A stretch of 33,966 bases of DNA from an uncultured Collinsella sp. Lineage in GTDB: Bacteria > Actinomycetota > Coriobacteriia > Coriobacteriales > Coriobacteriaceae. Shown here one piece after another: positions 1 to 9,456 of this stretch (its first letter is position 1; the number at the start of each line of letters is the position of its first letter). The notes below the pieces were generated by a model. The model was not told the DNA's origin and did no database searches. It saw only the letters and a list, made by a program, of their open reading frames with translations. The stretch covers positions 1 to 33,966 of the forward strand of contig CAAEMX010000050.1 of the NCBI GenBank assembly GCA_900757185.1. Reading direction: 5' to 3'. The position numbers were made by a program, and so were the translations under genes.

Positions 1-2478
1 GCTGCCGAGGCCGAGCGCGAGCGCATCGCCGCCGAGAAGGCCCGCGAGGAGGAGCGCCGCCAGTTTGCCGCAGCCCAGGCTGCCGAGGAGGCTGCCCGCG
101 CCGAGGCCGAGGCCAAGAAGAAGGCCGAGCAGGAGCGCCTTGCCCGCGAGAAGGAGGAGGCTGCCCGCGAGGCCCAGCGCCGCGCCGTTCCCGCTTCCGA
201 CTCCGGTTCGCGCTTCCGTTCGCTGCTCGACCAGATCGCCGCACAGGAGACCGTGCTCAAGGAGAAGAAGGACGCCGAGGACAAGGCCAAGGCCGAGCGC
301 GCCGCCGAGCGCGGTAACCGTCGTGGCGGCAACAACGACCGCCGCGGTGGCCGTCGCAACGATCGTAACGCCTCCGACAGCAACTCCGAGCGCAACGCCT
401 CCGAGAGCCGTCCGCACAGCCATCGCACCAACGCCAGCAACAACGTCGCTGCTGGCATGGACTTCCCCAACCCTGATAAGCAGGGCAAGGGCAAGAAGCG
501 CAAGGGCGGTCACAACAACGAAGAGGACCACTACAGCCGTATGGCTCGCGAGGCCGAGGAGTACAGCCGCGAGAAGGTGCTCGAGGAGGCCCGTGCCGCC
601 GTCGAGGAGGCCTCTCGCGAGTCCACCGGTCGCCGCAAGAAGCGCAAGGAGAAGCGCGAGCGCGAGGCTGCCAAGGCTCAGGAGGAGCGCAAGATAGAGG
701 AGGCGCTGGCCCAGGGCGTGAACCCCGAGGAGCTCGACGCCATCAAGGTCTCCCAGGGCGTTACCGTCCAGGAACTCGCCGAGGCACTTGACGTTCCGGC
801 CAACGACATCATCAAGCGCCTGTTCCTGTTGGGCACGCCGCTCACCATGACACAGTCCATGTCTGACGACCTCGTCGAGCTCGTTGCCGACGACCTGGGC
901 CGCCAGATCAAGATCATCACCCCCGAAGAGGAGAACACCTTCTCGTTCTACGACGATCCCGCCGACCTTAAGCCGCGTGCCCCGGTCGTCACCGTCATGG
1001 GCCACGTCGACCACGGCAAGACTTCGCTGCTCGACGCCATCCGTCACACCGGCGTCGCTGCCGGCGAGGCAGGCGGCATTACCCAGGCAATCGGTGCTTC
1101 GCAGGTTATGATCAACGACCGCAAGATCACCTTCATCGATACCCCGGGCCATGCCACCTTTACGGCCATGCGTGCCCGCGGCGCCAAGGTGACCGACATC
1201 GTCATTCTGATCGTGGCTGCCGACGACGGCGTCATGCCCCAGACCATCGAGTCGATCAACCACGCCAAGGCCGCCGGTGTTCCCATTGTCGTCGCCGTCA
1301 ACAAGATCGATAAGCCGGGTGCCAACCCCGACCGCGTGCGCCAGGAGCTCACCGAGTACGGCATCATCCCCGAGGAGTGGGGCGGACAGAACATGTTCGT
1401 CAATATCTCGGCCAAGCAGAAGATCGGTATCGACGACCTGCTCGAGACCGTCCTACTCCAGGCCGACGTGCTCGAGCTCAAGGCCAACCCCGATACGTTC
1501 GCTTCGGGCAACGTCCTCGAGGCTAAGCTCGACAAGGGCCGCGGCTCGGTTGCCACGGTGCTCGTGACCCGCGGTACTCTGCACGTGGGCGATACGCTGG
1601 TCGCCGGCCTTACCTACGGCCGCGTCCGCGCCATGCTCGACCCCAAGGGCAACGCCGTCACCGAGGCCGGTCCCTCCGACGCCGTCGAGATCCTGGGCCT
1701 GCAGTCCGTCCCCAACGCCGGCGATGAGTTCCGCGTGTTCGAGGACGAGCGCGAGGCTCGCGCCCTGGCCGACGAGCGTTCGCTCAAGGCCCGCATCGAG
1801 GAGCAGAGCCGCGTGAAGCATGTGACGCTCGAGAACCTCTTTGAGACCATCGCCGACGCCGAGGTCAAGGAACTCAACCTGATCATCAAGGCCGACGTCC
1901 AGGGTTCTATCGAGGCCCTTCAGGACTCCCTCGACAAGATGGACCAGTCCGAGGTGCGCATCAACACGATCCACTCCGCCGTTGGCGCCATCAACGAGAC
2001 CGACGTCGTTCTGGCCGACGCCTCCAACGCCATCATCATCGGCTTTGGCGTCCGTCCCGACGGCAAGGCCCGCTCCGCCGCCGAGCGCGAGGGCGTCGAG
2101 ATCCGTTGCTACGACGTCATCTACAAGTGCCTCGAGGACCTCGACGCAGCCCGTATCGGCATGCTCAAGCCCACCGAGGTCGAGGTTTCCACGGGTACCG
2201 CGACCGTTCTGGATACCTTCAAGGTGCCCAAGGTCGGTATCGCCGCCGGTGTCCGCGTCGAAGAGGGCGAGATCGCCGCGACCGATTCCGTGCGCCTGGT
2301 GCGCGACGGCATCGTGGTCTTCAACGGTAAAATCGCCTCGATGCGCCACTACAAGGACGAGGCCAAGAGCCTCAAGAGCGGCTCCGAGGGCGGTATTGGC
2401 CTGGAGAACTTCCAGGACATCAAGCCCGGCGACCAGATCGAGGGTTACCGCATCGACCAGGTTGCCCGTACCGAGTAG
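1..2478 (+). CDS. infB: Translation initiation factor IF-2 (5' end outside window)
   Basis: GTPase that places initiator tRNA on the 30S subunit and promotes subunit joining. The frame is open from base 1, so the true start lies upstream; 825 codons are visible. The first ~200 residues are a low-complexity Ala/Glu/Arg/Lys-rich region, typical of the long N-terminal extension of actinobacterial IF-2. An IF2-N domain follows (SQGVTVQELAEALDVP), then the G domain with G1 GHVDHGKT (residue ~334 of the visible part), G3 DTPGH and G4 NKID, then the beta-barrel and C-terminal fMet-tRNA-binding domains (GFGVRPDGKA; a C-terminus ending QVARTE). It stops 11 bases before rbfA and is probably cotranscribed with it. 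Family identity is certain; only the N-terminus is missing. Confidence 0.98.
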   Translation, partial: AAEAERERIAAEKAREEERRQFAAAQAAEEAARAEAEAKKKAEQERLAREKEEAAREAQRRAVPASDSGSRFRSLLDQIAAQETVLKEKKDAEDKAKAERAAERGNRRGGNNDRRGGRRNDRNASDSNSERNASESRPHSHRTNASNNVAAGMDFPNPDKQGKGKKRKGGHNNEEDHYSRMAREAEEYSREKVLEEARAAVEEASRESTGRRKKRKEKREREAAKAQEERKIEEALAQGVNPEELDAIKVSQGVTVQELAEALDVPANDIIKRLFLLGTPLTMTQSMSDDLVELVADDLGRQIKIITPEEENTFSFYDDPADLKPRAPVVTVMGHVDHGKTSLLDAIRHTGVAAGEAGGITQAIGASQVMINDRKITFIDTPGHATFTAMRARGAKVTDIVILIVAADDGVMPQTIESINHAKAAGVPIVVAVNKIDKPGANPDRVRQELTEYGIIPEEWGGQNMFVNISAKQKIGIDDLLETVLLQADVLELKANPDTFASGNVLEAKLDKGRGSVATVLVTRGTLHVGDTLVAGLTYGRVRAMLDPKGNAVTEAGPSDAVEILGLQSVPNAGDEFRVFEDEREARALADERSLKARIEEQSRVKHVTLENLFETIADAEVKELNLIIKADVQGSIEALQDSLDKMDQSEVRINTIHSAVGAINETDVVLADASNAIIIGFGVRPDGKARSAAEREGVEIRCYDVIYKCLEDLDAARIGMLKPTEVEVSTGTATVLDTFKVPKVGIAAGVRVEEGEIAATDSVRLVRDGIVVFNGKIASMRHYKDEAKSLKSGSEGGIGLENFQDIKPGDQIEGYRIDQVARTE

Positions 2479-2489
2479 GGGGTAGCGCT

Positions 2490-2900
2490 ATGAAGCAAAC
2501 GCAGGCAACTCGCCGTCTGGGCGAGCAACTTCGCGAGAAGCTCGGTTATATCCTGCTCTTTGAGGTTTCCGATCCGCGTCTCGACTTGGTTACTTTGACC
2601 GCGGTCGAGGTCGCGGTGGACCGTTCGTTCGCGCGCGTGTACGTGTCGTGCGATGCGAGCCGCTACGACGAGGTCATGGAGGCGCTCGCAAGCGCCAAGG
2701 GCCGTATTCGCAGCCTGTTGGCTCGCTCGCTCGATTGGCGCGTCACGCCCGAGCTCGATTTTCGCATCGATCGCTCGACCGATGAGGCCGAGCGTATCAC
2801 GCGTGCGCTGGAAAACGTTCCCGCCACGCTTGCGATCGAAAAGGACGAGGACGGCTATCCGATAGCGGATGCCGCCCAGGAGGCAGCTTTAGATGACTAA
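2490..2900 (+). CDS. rbfA: Ribosome-binding factor A
   Basis: Small KH-like protein that binds the 30S subunit and helps 16S rRNA 5'-end maturation. The product is 136 aa, with the family hallmarks RLGEQLREKLGYILLFEVSDPRL near the N-terminus and VYVSCDAS in the central strand, followed by RSLLARSLDWRVTPELDF. The ATG sits 11 bases after the infB stop, with a G-rich ribosome-binding stretch overlapping that stop. Its end overlaps the start of the DHH gene by 8 bases, which suggests translational coupling. The infB-rbfA order is conserved across bacteria. Confidence 0.96.
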   Translation: MKQTQATRRLGEQLREKLGYILLFEVSDPRLDLVTLTAVEVAVDRSFARVYVSCDASRYDEVMEALASAKGRIRSLLARSLDWRVTPELDFRIDRSTDEAERITRALENVPATLAIEKDEDGYPIADAAQEAALDD

Positions 2901-3936
2901 TTCCGCCGACCTCGCCTCGTGCGAGTCTGCAGATATTCAGCGACGCATCCTCGAGCTCATCGAGGGTGCGTCCTCCATTGCGATTTCGGGACATACGTCT
3001 CCCGATGGCGATGCCTTGGGCTCCGTGCTGGGCCTGGGCCTCTCGCTTAGGAAGTTCTTTCCCAACAAGGACATTGCCCTGCTGCTGGCAGACGATGACC
3101 CGGTTCCGCGCATCTACCGCTTTATGGAGGGTGCCGACCGTCTGGTGCCGGCGTCTGCGTATACCGGCAATCCGGACCTGTTCATCTCGGTGGACGTGCC
3201 GGTCGTCGAGCGTCTGAACAACTCAGCCGAGGTGCTCCGCCGCTCGTCGCATGTGGTGTGCTTCGATCACCATCCGGCGCGCGAGGAATTTGCCGAGCTG
3301 AGCCTGAGGTGCGTCGATGCCGCGGCCTGTGCCATGATCATCGACCGCTTTTTGGACAATTGTGGCATTGTGGCTCGCGATGGTGTCGCGACCTGCTTGC
3401 TGTGCGGCCTGGTGACCGATACCGGTCGTTTCCAGTACCAGAACGCCGATGCTGCCGCTTTCCACGCCGCTTCGCGCCTGGTCGCACATGGTGCCGATCC
3501 GGCTCGTGTCGCGCTTGAGGTCTATCAGAGCATGCGCGTCGAGTTTTTGCACCTCAAGTCCATTGTCATGGGCCGTATTAAGACGGTTGCGCACGGGCGC
3601 GTGGCGTATAGCTATGCCTACCAGAGCGACCTTGAGGCTTGCGGTGTCACCTCGGATGAGTGCGACGGCCTGGTCGATGTGGTTCGCTCGGTGATGGGCG
3701 TCGAAGTCTGCCTGTTCCTGAAGGGCATTGAGGGCGATAGCAAGGTGCGCGGCAACCTGCGCTCCAAGGGCGACCTCAACGTGTCCGAGATCGCTGCTGC
3801 TTTTGGCGGAGGCGGACATCCCGCTGCCGCCGGTTTCTCCAACAACGGAACGATTCTCGAGACGCTCACCGTGGCACTTCCCATGCTGGCCGAGCTGGTA
3901 GGGGAGGATCCCGCTTCAGTGACCGTCGAGCTTTAA
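2893..3936 (+). CDS. DHH/DHHA1 family phosphoesterase (NrnA-like oligoribonuclease / pAp phosphatase)
   Basis: 347 aa protein of the bifunctional nano-RNase/pAp-phosphatase family, which degrades very short RNA (or linear dinucleotides) and 3'-phosphoadenosine 5'-phosphate. The DHH metal site is complete: GHTSPDGDALGS (Asp38, Asp40), a central Asp in SVDVP, Asp125-His126-His127 in CFDHHP, and LVTDTGRFQYQN. The DHHA1 substrate-binding motif GGGGHPAAAG is near the C-terminus. The ATG overlaps the rbfA stop by 8 bases. The same gene lies between rbfA and truB in many Gram-positive genomes. Whether the main substrate is nano-RNA, pApA or pAp cannot be told from sequence. Confidence 0.93.
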   Translation: MTNSADLASCESADIQRRILELIEGASSIAISGHTSPDGDALGSVLGLGLSLRKFFPNKDIALLLADDDPVPRIYRFMEGADRLVPASAYTGNPDLFISVDVPVVERLNNSAEVLRRSSHVVCFDHHPAREEFAELSLRCVDAAACAMIIDRFLDNCGIVARDGVATCLLCGLVTDTGRFQYQNADAAAFHAASRLVAHGADPARVALEVYQSMRVEFLHLKSIVMGRIKTVAHGRVAYSYAYQSDLEACGVTSDECDGLVDVVRSVMGVEVCLFLKGIEGDSKVRGNLRSKGDLNVSEIAAAFGGGGHPAAAGFSNNGTILETLTVALPMLAELVGEDPASVTVEL

Positions 3937-3951
3937 CTTTTTGGATGGTAC

Positions 3952-4884
3952 ATGGCTCGTCGTACGCCTTCTCAACTGAATATGCTGCTCGCCGTCGATA
4001 AGCCGGTGGGCTGCACGTCCCACGATGTGGTCTCGCAATGTCGGCGCGCCCTCCATGAGCGTCGCGTCGGCCATGCCGGCACGCTCGACCCCATGGCATC
4101 GGGTGTCATGGTGGTGGGTGTTGGCCAGGCTACTCGTTTGCTGGGCATGCTAACCCTCGATACCAAAAGCTATGTCGCCGACATCTCGTTTGGCGCCGAG
4201 ACCAATACCGATGATGCGGAGGGCGAGGCGGTCCGCACGGTGGCTATTGCCAACGAGCTGCGCGATCCTGCCTATGCCCGTGAGCGCTTGGCGGCTATGC
4301 TGGGTCCGCAGATGCAGGTGCCGCCGGCGTTTTCGGCTATCTCGGTCAATGGCGTTCGCGCCTACAAGTCTGCTCGCGAGGGCAATGCGGTGGACCTACC
4401 TCCGCGTCCCGTCGAGGTCTATGCCGCCGACCTGATCGCCGTGGGAGGCGAAGGTGATACGTGTGTGTGGACCGTGGCGTTCTCGGTGAGCAAGGGTACC
4501 TATATCCGTGCGCTCGCTCGCGACCTGGGCCGCGCCTGCGAGAGCGCCGCGCACATTTCCGCGCTGCGCCGCACGGCTTCCGGTGTTGTTTCCATTGGCG
4601 CCTGCCATGCGGTGGAGGAGCTTTCTCCCGAGTCCGCCGTTGGCTTTGCCCTGGATCCCATTGCGGCCCTGGGCGCCACTCGTGTTGACTTGCCGGGCAA
4701 TCTTGCCGACGACCTTCTCTGCGGCCGACGCATTCCCGTTGAGCGTGCGCTTGCCGATTTCGATGCCTCGAAGGCGCCGTTTGCGTTGGTGCTCGATGGG
4801 GGACTCAAGGCGCTCGCCCGCATCGAGGGTGGCCGCTTTGTCATGGAGCACGTGTTTCCGCAGGCAATCGGCGGTGTTCGATGA
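3952..4884 (+). CDS. truB: tRNA pseudouridine(55) synthase
   Basis: Converts U55 in the T-loop of elongator tRNAs to pseudouridine. The 310 aa protein opens with the TruB signature LLAVDKPVGCTSHDVV, then GHAGTLDPMASGVMVVGVGQATRL, in which Asp46 is the catalytic aspartate. KGTYIRALARDLG is the conserved C-terminal catalytic-domain motif. The ATG at 3952 follows the DHH gene by 15 bases with only a weak ribosome-binding site (TTGGATGG); Met at 3982 is a possible alternative. Its TGA lies inside the ATGATG that starts ribF, a 4-base coupled overlap. Confidence 0.96.
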   Translation: MARRTPSQLNMLLAVDKPVGCTSHDVVSQCRRALHERRVGHAGTLDPMASGVMVVGVGQATRLLGMLTLDTKSYVADISFGAETNTDDAEGEAVRTVAIANELRDPAYARERLAAMLGPQMQVPPAFSAISVNGVRAYKSAREGNAVDLPPRPVEVYAADLIAVGGEGDTCVWTVAFSVSKGTYIRALARDLGRACESAAHISALRRTASGVVSIGACHAVEELSPESAVGFALDPIAALGATRVDLPGNLADDLLCGRRIPVERALADFDASKAPFALVLDGGLKALARIEGGRFVMEHVFPQAIGGVR

Positions 4885-5888
4885 TGTTGTCCGCTCACGA
4901 GCTCGCGCGTATTTTTTTCGCGGGCGAGTCGGACGAGGCTCACATCGTTACTGCCGATACGTTTGATGAGTGCGAGCACCTGGGTGCTGCCTCGATCGCC
5001 ATTGGCGTGTTCGATGGCGTGCACCGTGGACACCAGGAGCTCATTGCGGCGCTTGTCCGTGACGCCCGTGCCCATGGCTGTAAGGCGGTCGTGGTCACTT
5101 TCGATCCCGATCCGGACGTTGTGGTGAGTCCTTCGCCCGCTCAAAAATTGATGACGACGTCCGACCGTCTACATGCCTTGGCTCAGACCGGGGTCGATGC
5201 GGTGGTGGCCGTTCCCTTTACGCCTGAGGTTGCGGCACTCGACCATGTCGGTTTTCTCGCACTGCTGTCACGCGTGGTCGACATTCGTTCGATTCGCGTT
5301 GGCAGCGACTTTAGGCTGGGTCGTGGCGGTGCTTCTGGTGTTGACGAGATGCGCACCTGGGGTGCCAAGCGCGGCGTTGACGTATACGGGCACGACCTGC
5401 TTTGCGAGGGCGGTGAGGCCATTTGCGCCACCCGCATTCGTCATGAGCTGGGACAGGGCCATGTGGAGCTTGCTGCTGAGTTACTCGGCCGCCCGTATAT
5501 GGTGCGCGGCGGTGTTATTCGCGGCCGTCACGAGGGTTCTGGCATGGGCTTTCCCACGGCAAACCTACATGTTCCCGACGGCATTCAGGTGCCTGCCGAT
5601 GGCGTGTATGAGGGCCTGGTGCTGGTCAACGACATCGTGTGGCCCGCTGCCGTCAACGTCGGACTGCCGCCGACGTATGCCGACGATGCGGCTTCTGCGC
5701 ATCTCGAGGCTAATTTAATTGGTTATACGGGCGACCTGTACGGCGCTTCCGTTTCGCTGGCGTTTACGCGCTGGCTGCGTCCGTCGCGCGTGTTCGATTC
5801 GCTGGATGAGTTGATCGCGACCGTCGAGGGTAATATCGAAGATATTCGTCACAACTTGGGCGAGCAGGGGGTGAGCGTCCGTGATTAG
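4881..5888 (+). CDS. ribF: Bifunctional riboflavin kinase / FAD synthetase
   Basis: Makes FMN from riboflavin and then FAD from FMN. The product is 335 aa. The N-terminal FMN adenylyltransferase half has IGVFDGVHRGHQELI (residues 41-55, with the HxGH-type site read as H48-R-G-H51), VTFDPDP and the GSDFRLGRGG substrate loop. The C-terminal flavokinase half has GMGFPTANL, PADGVYEG, NVGLPPTY and a C-terminal RVFDSLDELI segment. Both activities therefore look intact. Coupled to truB by a 4-base overlap and to dnaG by an 8-base overlap. The truB-ribF pair is common in bacteria. Confidence 0.96.
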   Translation: MMLSAHELARIFFAGESDEAHIVTADTFDECEHLGAASIAIGVFDGVHRGHQELIAALVRDARAHGCKAVVVTFDPDPDVVVSPSPAQKLMTTSDRLHALAQTGVDAVVAVPFTPEVAALDHVGFLALLSRVVDIRSIRVGSDFRLGRGGASGVDEMRTWGAKRGVDVYGHDLLCEGGEAICATRIRHELGQGHVELAAELLGRPYMVRGGVIRGRHEGSGMGFPTANLHVPDGIQVPADGVYEGLVLVNDIVWPAAVNVGLPPTYADDAASAHLEANLIGYTGDLYGASVSLAFTRWLRPSRVFDSLDELIATVEGNIEDIRHNLGEQGVSVRD

Positions 5889-7989
5889 CGATGAGGAAAA
5901 AGACCAGGTACGCGCTGCGTCCGACTTAGTCGCCATCGTGCAGGAAACGGTTGAGCTCAAGCCCCGCGGTCATGAGTTTTGGGGTTGCTGCCCTTTTCAT
6001 GGCGAAAAGACTCCGTCCTTCCACATTATTCCCGCCACGCAGGTGTGGCATTGCTTTGGCTGCGGCGAGGGTGGCGACGTCTTCACCTATATCATGAAGC
6101 GCGAGAACCTGAGCTTTCCCGAGTCAATCCGTTATTTGGCCGATCGCGCGGGTATTGAGCTGCACGACACCGGAGACCGCCGCGAGCGCGGTACCAAGCG
6201 TGCCCGCATCTACGATTTGTGCGCCGAGACCGCCCAGTTCTATCACACCATGCTTATGCGCGGTAAGGACGGCCGTCCGCGCGAGTACTTTGCCAGCCGC
6301 GGCATGGGTGGCGACGTCTGCCGCCGCTACTGCCTGGGCTTTGCACCGGGCCGCAGCGCGCTGGTGTCGCACCTGTCCCAGGCGGGTTTTACCCCGCAGG
6401 AGATGATCGATGCCAACGTTGCCGTGAGCCGCGGGCGCGGGCAGCTTGCCGACCGCTTCTACGACCGCGTGATGTTCCCCATCTTTGACGAGCAGGGTCA
6501 CAACATTGCCTTTGGTGGTCGCATCATGGGTGACGGCCAACCCAAGTACCTCAATACCGCCGAGACGAGCGTGTTTCATAAAAAGCGAAACCTCTACGGC
6601 TTTAATTGGGCCAAGGAGTTTATCGTCGCGCAGGATACCGCCATCGTGGTGGAGGGCTATACCGACTGCATCGCCTGTTGGGAGGCGGGGATTAAAAACG
6701 TTGTCGCCACGCTGGGCACCGCGCTCACGGAGCATCACGTCAAGACGCTCACCCGCTTTGCTAAGCGCATCGTGTATATGTTTGACGGCGATGCCGCCGG
6801 TCAAAAGGCCGCTCGCCGTGCGATTCAGTTTATCGAGCAGGATTCGATGGACCTGCGCTGCGTGGTGCTGCCCGACGGCAACGACCCCATGGAGTTCATC
6901 ACGGCGCATGGTGGACAGGAGCTTCAGGCGCGCATCGACGCTGCCGAGCCGCTCATGGACTTTGTCTACCGTTCGCTGCAGGAGTCGAGTGACATCACCA
7001 CGCCGGGCGGTCGTGCCAAGGCGCTGGAAGATGCGCTGACGCTTATCTATCCGCTGCGCGATAGCTATATGATCGACACATACTTTATCCAGATTGCCGA
7101 TCTGCTGGGCTTGGATCTGGAGACGGTTCGCGCGAGTTCGGGTCGCGTGTTTCGCGATGTCGCCAAGCGCGAAGATGCGGAACGACGTCGTGAGCAGAAC
7201 TATGAACGCCAGCGGGCGCAAGCCGAGCGCTCTGGTAGCGCGGGCGGTCGGACGTCTGGTTCGCAGGGGGCATCTCGCGGTGCTTGGGCATCGGGCGCGA
7301 CGCCGCCGGTGTCCGCGCCGGTCGAGGAGGAGCCGTACGACCATGTCCCGCTCGATGCCTACGGCGCCGCGCCCGTGGAGCTCGTCGACGATCTGCCGCC
7401 GATCGATGTGCCTGATGATATGGGTGCTGTGCCTGTGACTGATGGTTCGGGCGCTCCGGCTGCGGCGGCGCCGATGGTTCTTACTGATCTTGAGCGCAAG
7501 TCCTTGGCAGGGGAGCGCGAGCTGTTGACGATGCTCACGAGCTACCCCGACCTGTTCCGCACGTATGCCGACCGCATCTGCTCTATCGAGTGGGTTGACC
7601 CACGTCACGAGTCCATCGCATGGGCCGTTCTGGCAACGCCGCCGGGAACCGATCCTGCAGCCTGCATGGATGCGGCGCGCTCGGTGTGTCCCGAGGCGGC
7701 AACGCTTGTGAGTGCCGGGCGCATCTCGGCGACGAGCAAGCACCCCACCGAGACGAACATCGTGTTTATGCTTGATACGCTCGAGCTCTACACCATCAAG
7801 CGCCGCATGCGTGCCGCACAGGCCAAGCTGCGCCAGGACCGTTCGCTCGATGATGAAGCCCGTCGCGCGCTGACCGTGCAGGCCGCGCAGGATTCGCAGC
7901 GTCAACGCGAGCTGCAAAAGTCGATCGGCGGCGTGGCGGACCCGTTCCGTTTGATCGGTCTGGAGGCCGCAGGCACCGAACAGGCCTAG
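5881..7989 (+). CDS. dnaG: DNA primase
   Basis: Synthesises RNA primers for replication. 702 aa from a GTG start inside the end of ribF. The CHC2 zinc ribbon is complete (Cys37, His40, Cys58, Cys61 in CCPFH...HCFGCG). The TOPRIM catalytic core carries VVEGYTD (Glu258) and FDGDAAG (Asp302, Asp304). Residues ~440-545 are a Ser/Gly/Ala/Pro-rich then acidic low-complexity linker, and the C-terminal ~150 residues should be the helicase-interacting domain. This operon-terminal gene precedes rpoD by ~110 bases, resembling the dnaG-rpoD part of the macromolecular synthesis operon, but without rpsU. Confidence 0.97.
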   Translation: MISDEEKDQVRAASDLVAIVQETVELKPRGHEFWGCCPFHGEKTPSFHIIPATQVWHCFGCGEGGDVFTYIMKRENLSFPESIRYLADRAGIELHDTGDRRERGTKRARIYDLCAETAQFYHTMLMRGKDGRPREYFASRGMGGDVCRRYCLGFAPGRSALVSHLSQAGFTPQEMIDANVAVSRGRGQLADRFYDRVMFPIFDEQGHNIAFGGRIMGDGQPKYLNTAETSVFHKKRNLYGFNWAKEFIVAQDTAIVVEGYTDCIACWEAGIKNVVATLGTALTEHHVKTLTRFAKRIVYMFDGDAAGQKAARRAIQFIEQDSMDLRCVVLPDGNDPMEFITAHGGQELQARIDAAEPLMDFVYRSLQESSDITTPGGRAKALEDALTLIYPLRDSYMIDTYFIQIADLLGLDLETVRASSGRVFRDVAKREDAERRREQNYERQRAQAERSGSAGGRTSGSQGASRGAWASGATPPVSAPVEEEPYDHVPLDAYGAAPVELVDDLPPIDVPDDMGAVPVTDGSGAPAAAAPMVLTDLERKSLAGERELLTMLTSYPDLFRTYADRICSIEWVDPRHESIAWAVLATPPGTDPAACMDAARSVCPEAATLVSAGRISATSKHPTETNIVFMLDTLELYTIKRRMRAAQAKLRQDRSLDDEARRALTVQAAQDSQRQRELQKSIGGVADPFRLIGLEAAGTEQA

Positions 7990-8058
7990 ATGTTGTGGTC
8001 AACCAGCGTATTCTCGCCTATATCCAGTCCTCTTTTTGGGTATAGACGTCTATGTGTG

Positions 8059-8067
8059 TGCTAAAGT
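8059..8067 (+). promoter_or_regulatory. Candidate extended -10 promoter ahead of rpoD
   Basis: TGC followed by TAAAGT in the 110-base gap between dnaG and the sigma gene, 33 bases before the chosen GTG. The TGn extension is present, the hexamer matches the consensus at four positions, and no good -35 is visible. Similar motifs occur ahead of other operons in the window. Inferred from sequence only. Confidence 0.35.
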
Positions 8068-8099
8068 ATTGAGTCCTGTGGACTATGAAGGGAGAATCT

Positions 8100-9455
8100 G
8101 TGCCAAAAAAGACTGAGAGCACGGGTACTGGGCTGGAATCCTACGTTGCAAAGCTCATGGGCAACGGCTCAAACAGGACTTCGGTAACCGAGGACGAGAT
8201 TCAGGTCGCCCTGAAGGATATCGATGTTTCTGACGAGCAGCTCACCGCGGTGTATTCCGCGCTGCGCAACAGCGGCATCCAGATTATCTCCGCGAGCGGT
8301 AACGACGACGCCCCCATGGACGTCGACGATGACGATAACGATACCGATACCGATACCGACGATTTCGATGACGACGACGAGCACGATTCCGGCTCGCTCG
8401 ACGATCACGAGCTCAAGATGGCCCGTCAGGCCGATGCCGAGATGGGTTCTTCCAAGAGCAAGAAGAAGCGCACCGTGCGCACGTCCCGTTCACGCTCCCG
8501 CGTGCGTGGCATCGATGCCTCCACGGTGATGCTGACCGGCGATCCGGTTCGTATGTACCTCAAAGAGATCGGCAAGGTCGACCTGCTGACCGCCTCCGAA
8601 GAGGTCGATCTGGCCATGAAGATCGAGGCCGGTCTTGAGGCCACCGAGAAACTCGAGGCCGCCGATGCCGGTGAGCTCGAGCTCACGCGTGCCGAGATGC
8701 GTCGTCTTACGCGCATTGAGAACGTCGGCCTCGAAGCTAAGCAGGCACTCATCAGCGCAAACCTGCGTCTGGTCGTCTCCATCGCCAAGCGTTATGTCGG
8801 CCGCGGCATGCTGTTCCTTGACCTGATCCAGGAGGGTAACCTCGGTCTGATTCGCGCCGTCGAGAAGTTCGACTACCAGAAGGGCTTCAAGTTCTCCACG
8901 TACGCCACGTGGTGGATCCGTCAGGCCATTACGCGCGCTATCGCCGACCAGGCCCGTACCATCCGTATTCCCGTGCATATGGTCGAGACTATCAACAAGC
9001 TCGTCCGCGTGCAGCGCCAGCTCCTTCAGGACCTGGGTCGCGACCCGACCCCCGAGGAGATCGGTGCCGAGATGGACATGAGCGCCGACCGCGTCCGCGA
9101 GATCCAGAAGATCTCGCAGGAGCCCGTGTCGCTTGAGACCCCCATCGGCGAGGAAGAGGATTCCCAGCTGGGCGACTTTATCGAGGACTCCCAGGCTATC
9201 GTTCCGCCCGATGCCGCCAGCTTCTCCATGCTGCAGGAGCAGCTCACTCAGGTGCTCGACTCGCTTGCCGATCGTGAGCGCAAGGTTATCGAGCTGCGCT
9301 TTGGCCTTGTCGACGGGCATCCCCGCACGCTCGAGGAAGTCGGCCGCGAGTTTGGCGTCACGCGCGAGCGTATCCGCCAGATCGAGTCCAAGACCTTGGC
9401 CAAGCTCCGCCACCCGAGTCGCAGCAGCAAGCTCAAAGACTATATCGAGTCTTAG
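8100..9455 (+). CDS. rpoD: RNA polymerase primary sigma factor (sigma-70/RpoD/SigA)
   Basis: Directs core RNA polymerase to housekeeping promoters. I choose GTG 8100 (451 aa) because AAGGGAG lies 5 bases upstream; ATG 8085, in frame, has no ribosome-binding site. Residues ~1-70 resemble a shortened region 1.1, followed by a striking Asp-rich tract (~74-98) and a basic stretch (SKKKRTVRTSRSRSR). Region 1.2 is DPVRMYLKEIGKVDLLT. Region 2 has NLRLVVSIAKRY, FLDLIQEGNLGLIRAVEKFD and the -10 recognition segment FSTYATWWIRQAITRAI. Region 4 has RERKVIELRFGL and the -35 helix-turn-helix TLEEVGREFGVTRERIRQIE. Full regions 1.2-4 mark it as group 1. Confidence 0.97.
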   Translation: MPKKTESTGTGLESYVAKLMGNGSNRTSVTEDEIQVALKDIDVSDEQLTAVYSALRNSGIQIISASGNDDAPMDVDDDDNDTDTDTDDFDDDDEHDSGSLDDHELKMARQADAEMGSSKSKKKRTVRTSRSRSRVRGIDASTVMLTGDPVRMYLKEIGKVDLLTASEEVDLAMKIEAGLEATEKLEAADAGELELTRAEMRRLTRIENVGLEAKQALISANLRLVVSIAKRYVGRGMLFLDLIQEGNLGLIRAVEKFDYQKGFKFSTYATWWIRQAITRAIADQARTIRIPVHMVETINKLVRVQRQLLQDLGRDPTPEEIGAEMDMSADRVREIQKISQEPVSLETPIGEEEDSQLGDFIEDSQAIVPPDAASFSMLQEQLTQVLDSLADRERKVIELRFGLVDGHPRTLEEVGREFGVTRERIRQIESKTLAKLRHPSRSSKLKDYIES

Positions 9456-9456
9456 T

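Noticed and set aside
1..252. Repeat-rich Ala/Glu/Lys/Arg coding stretch at the left edge as a separate gene
   Set aside because: It is in frame and continuous with infB and is the normal low-complexity N-terminal extension of IF-2.
6124..7917. Long minus-strand open frame (~597 codons) opposite dnaG
   Set aside because: Same shadow effect; DnaG zinc and TOPRIM motifs prove the plus strand is coding.
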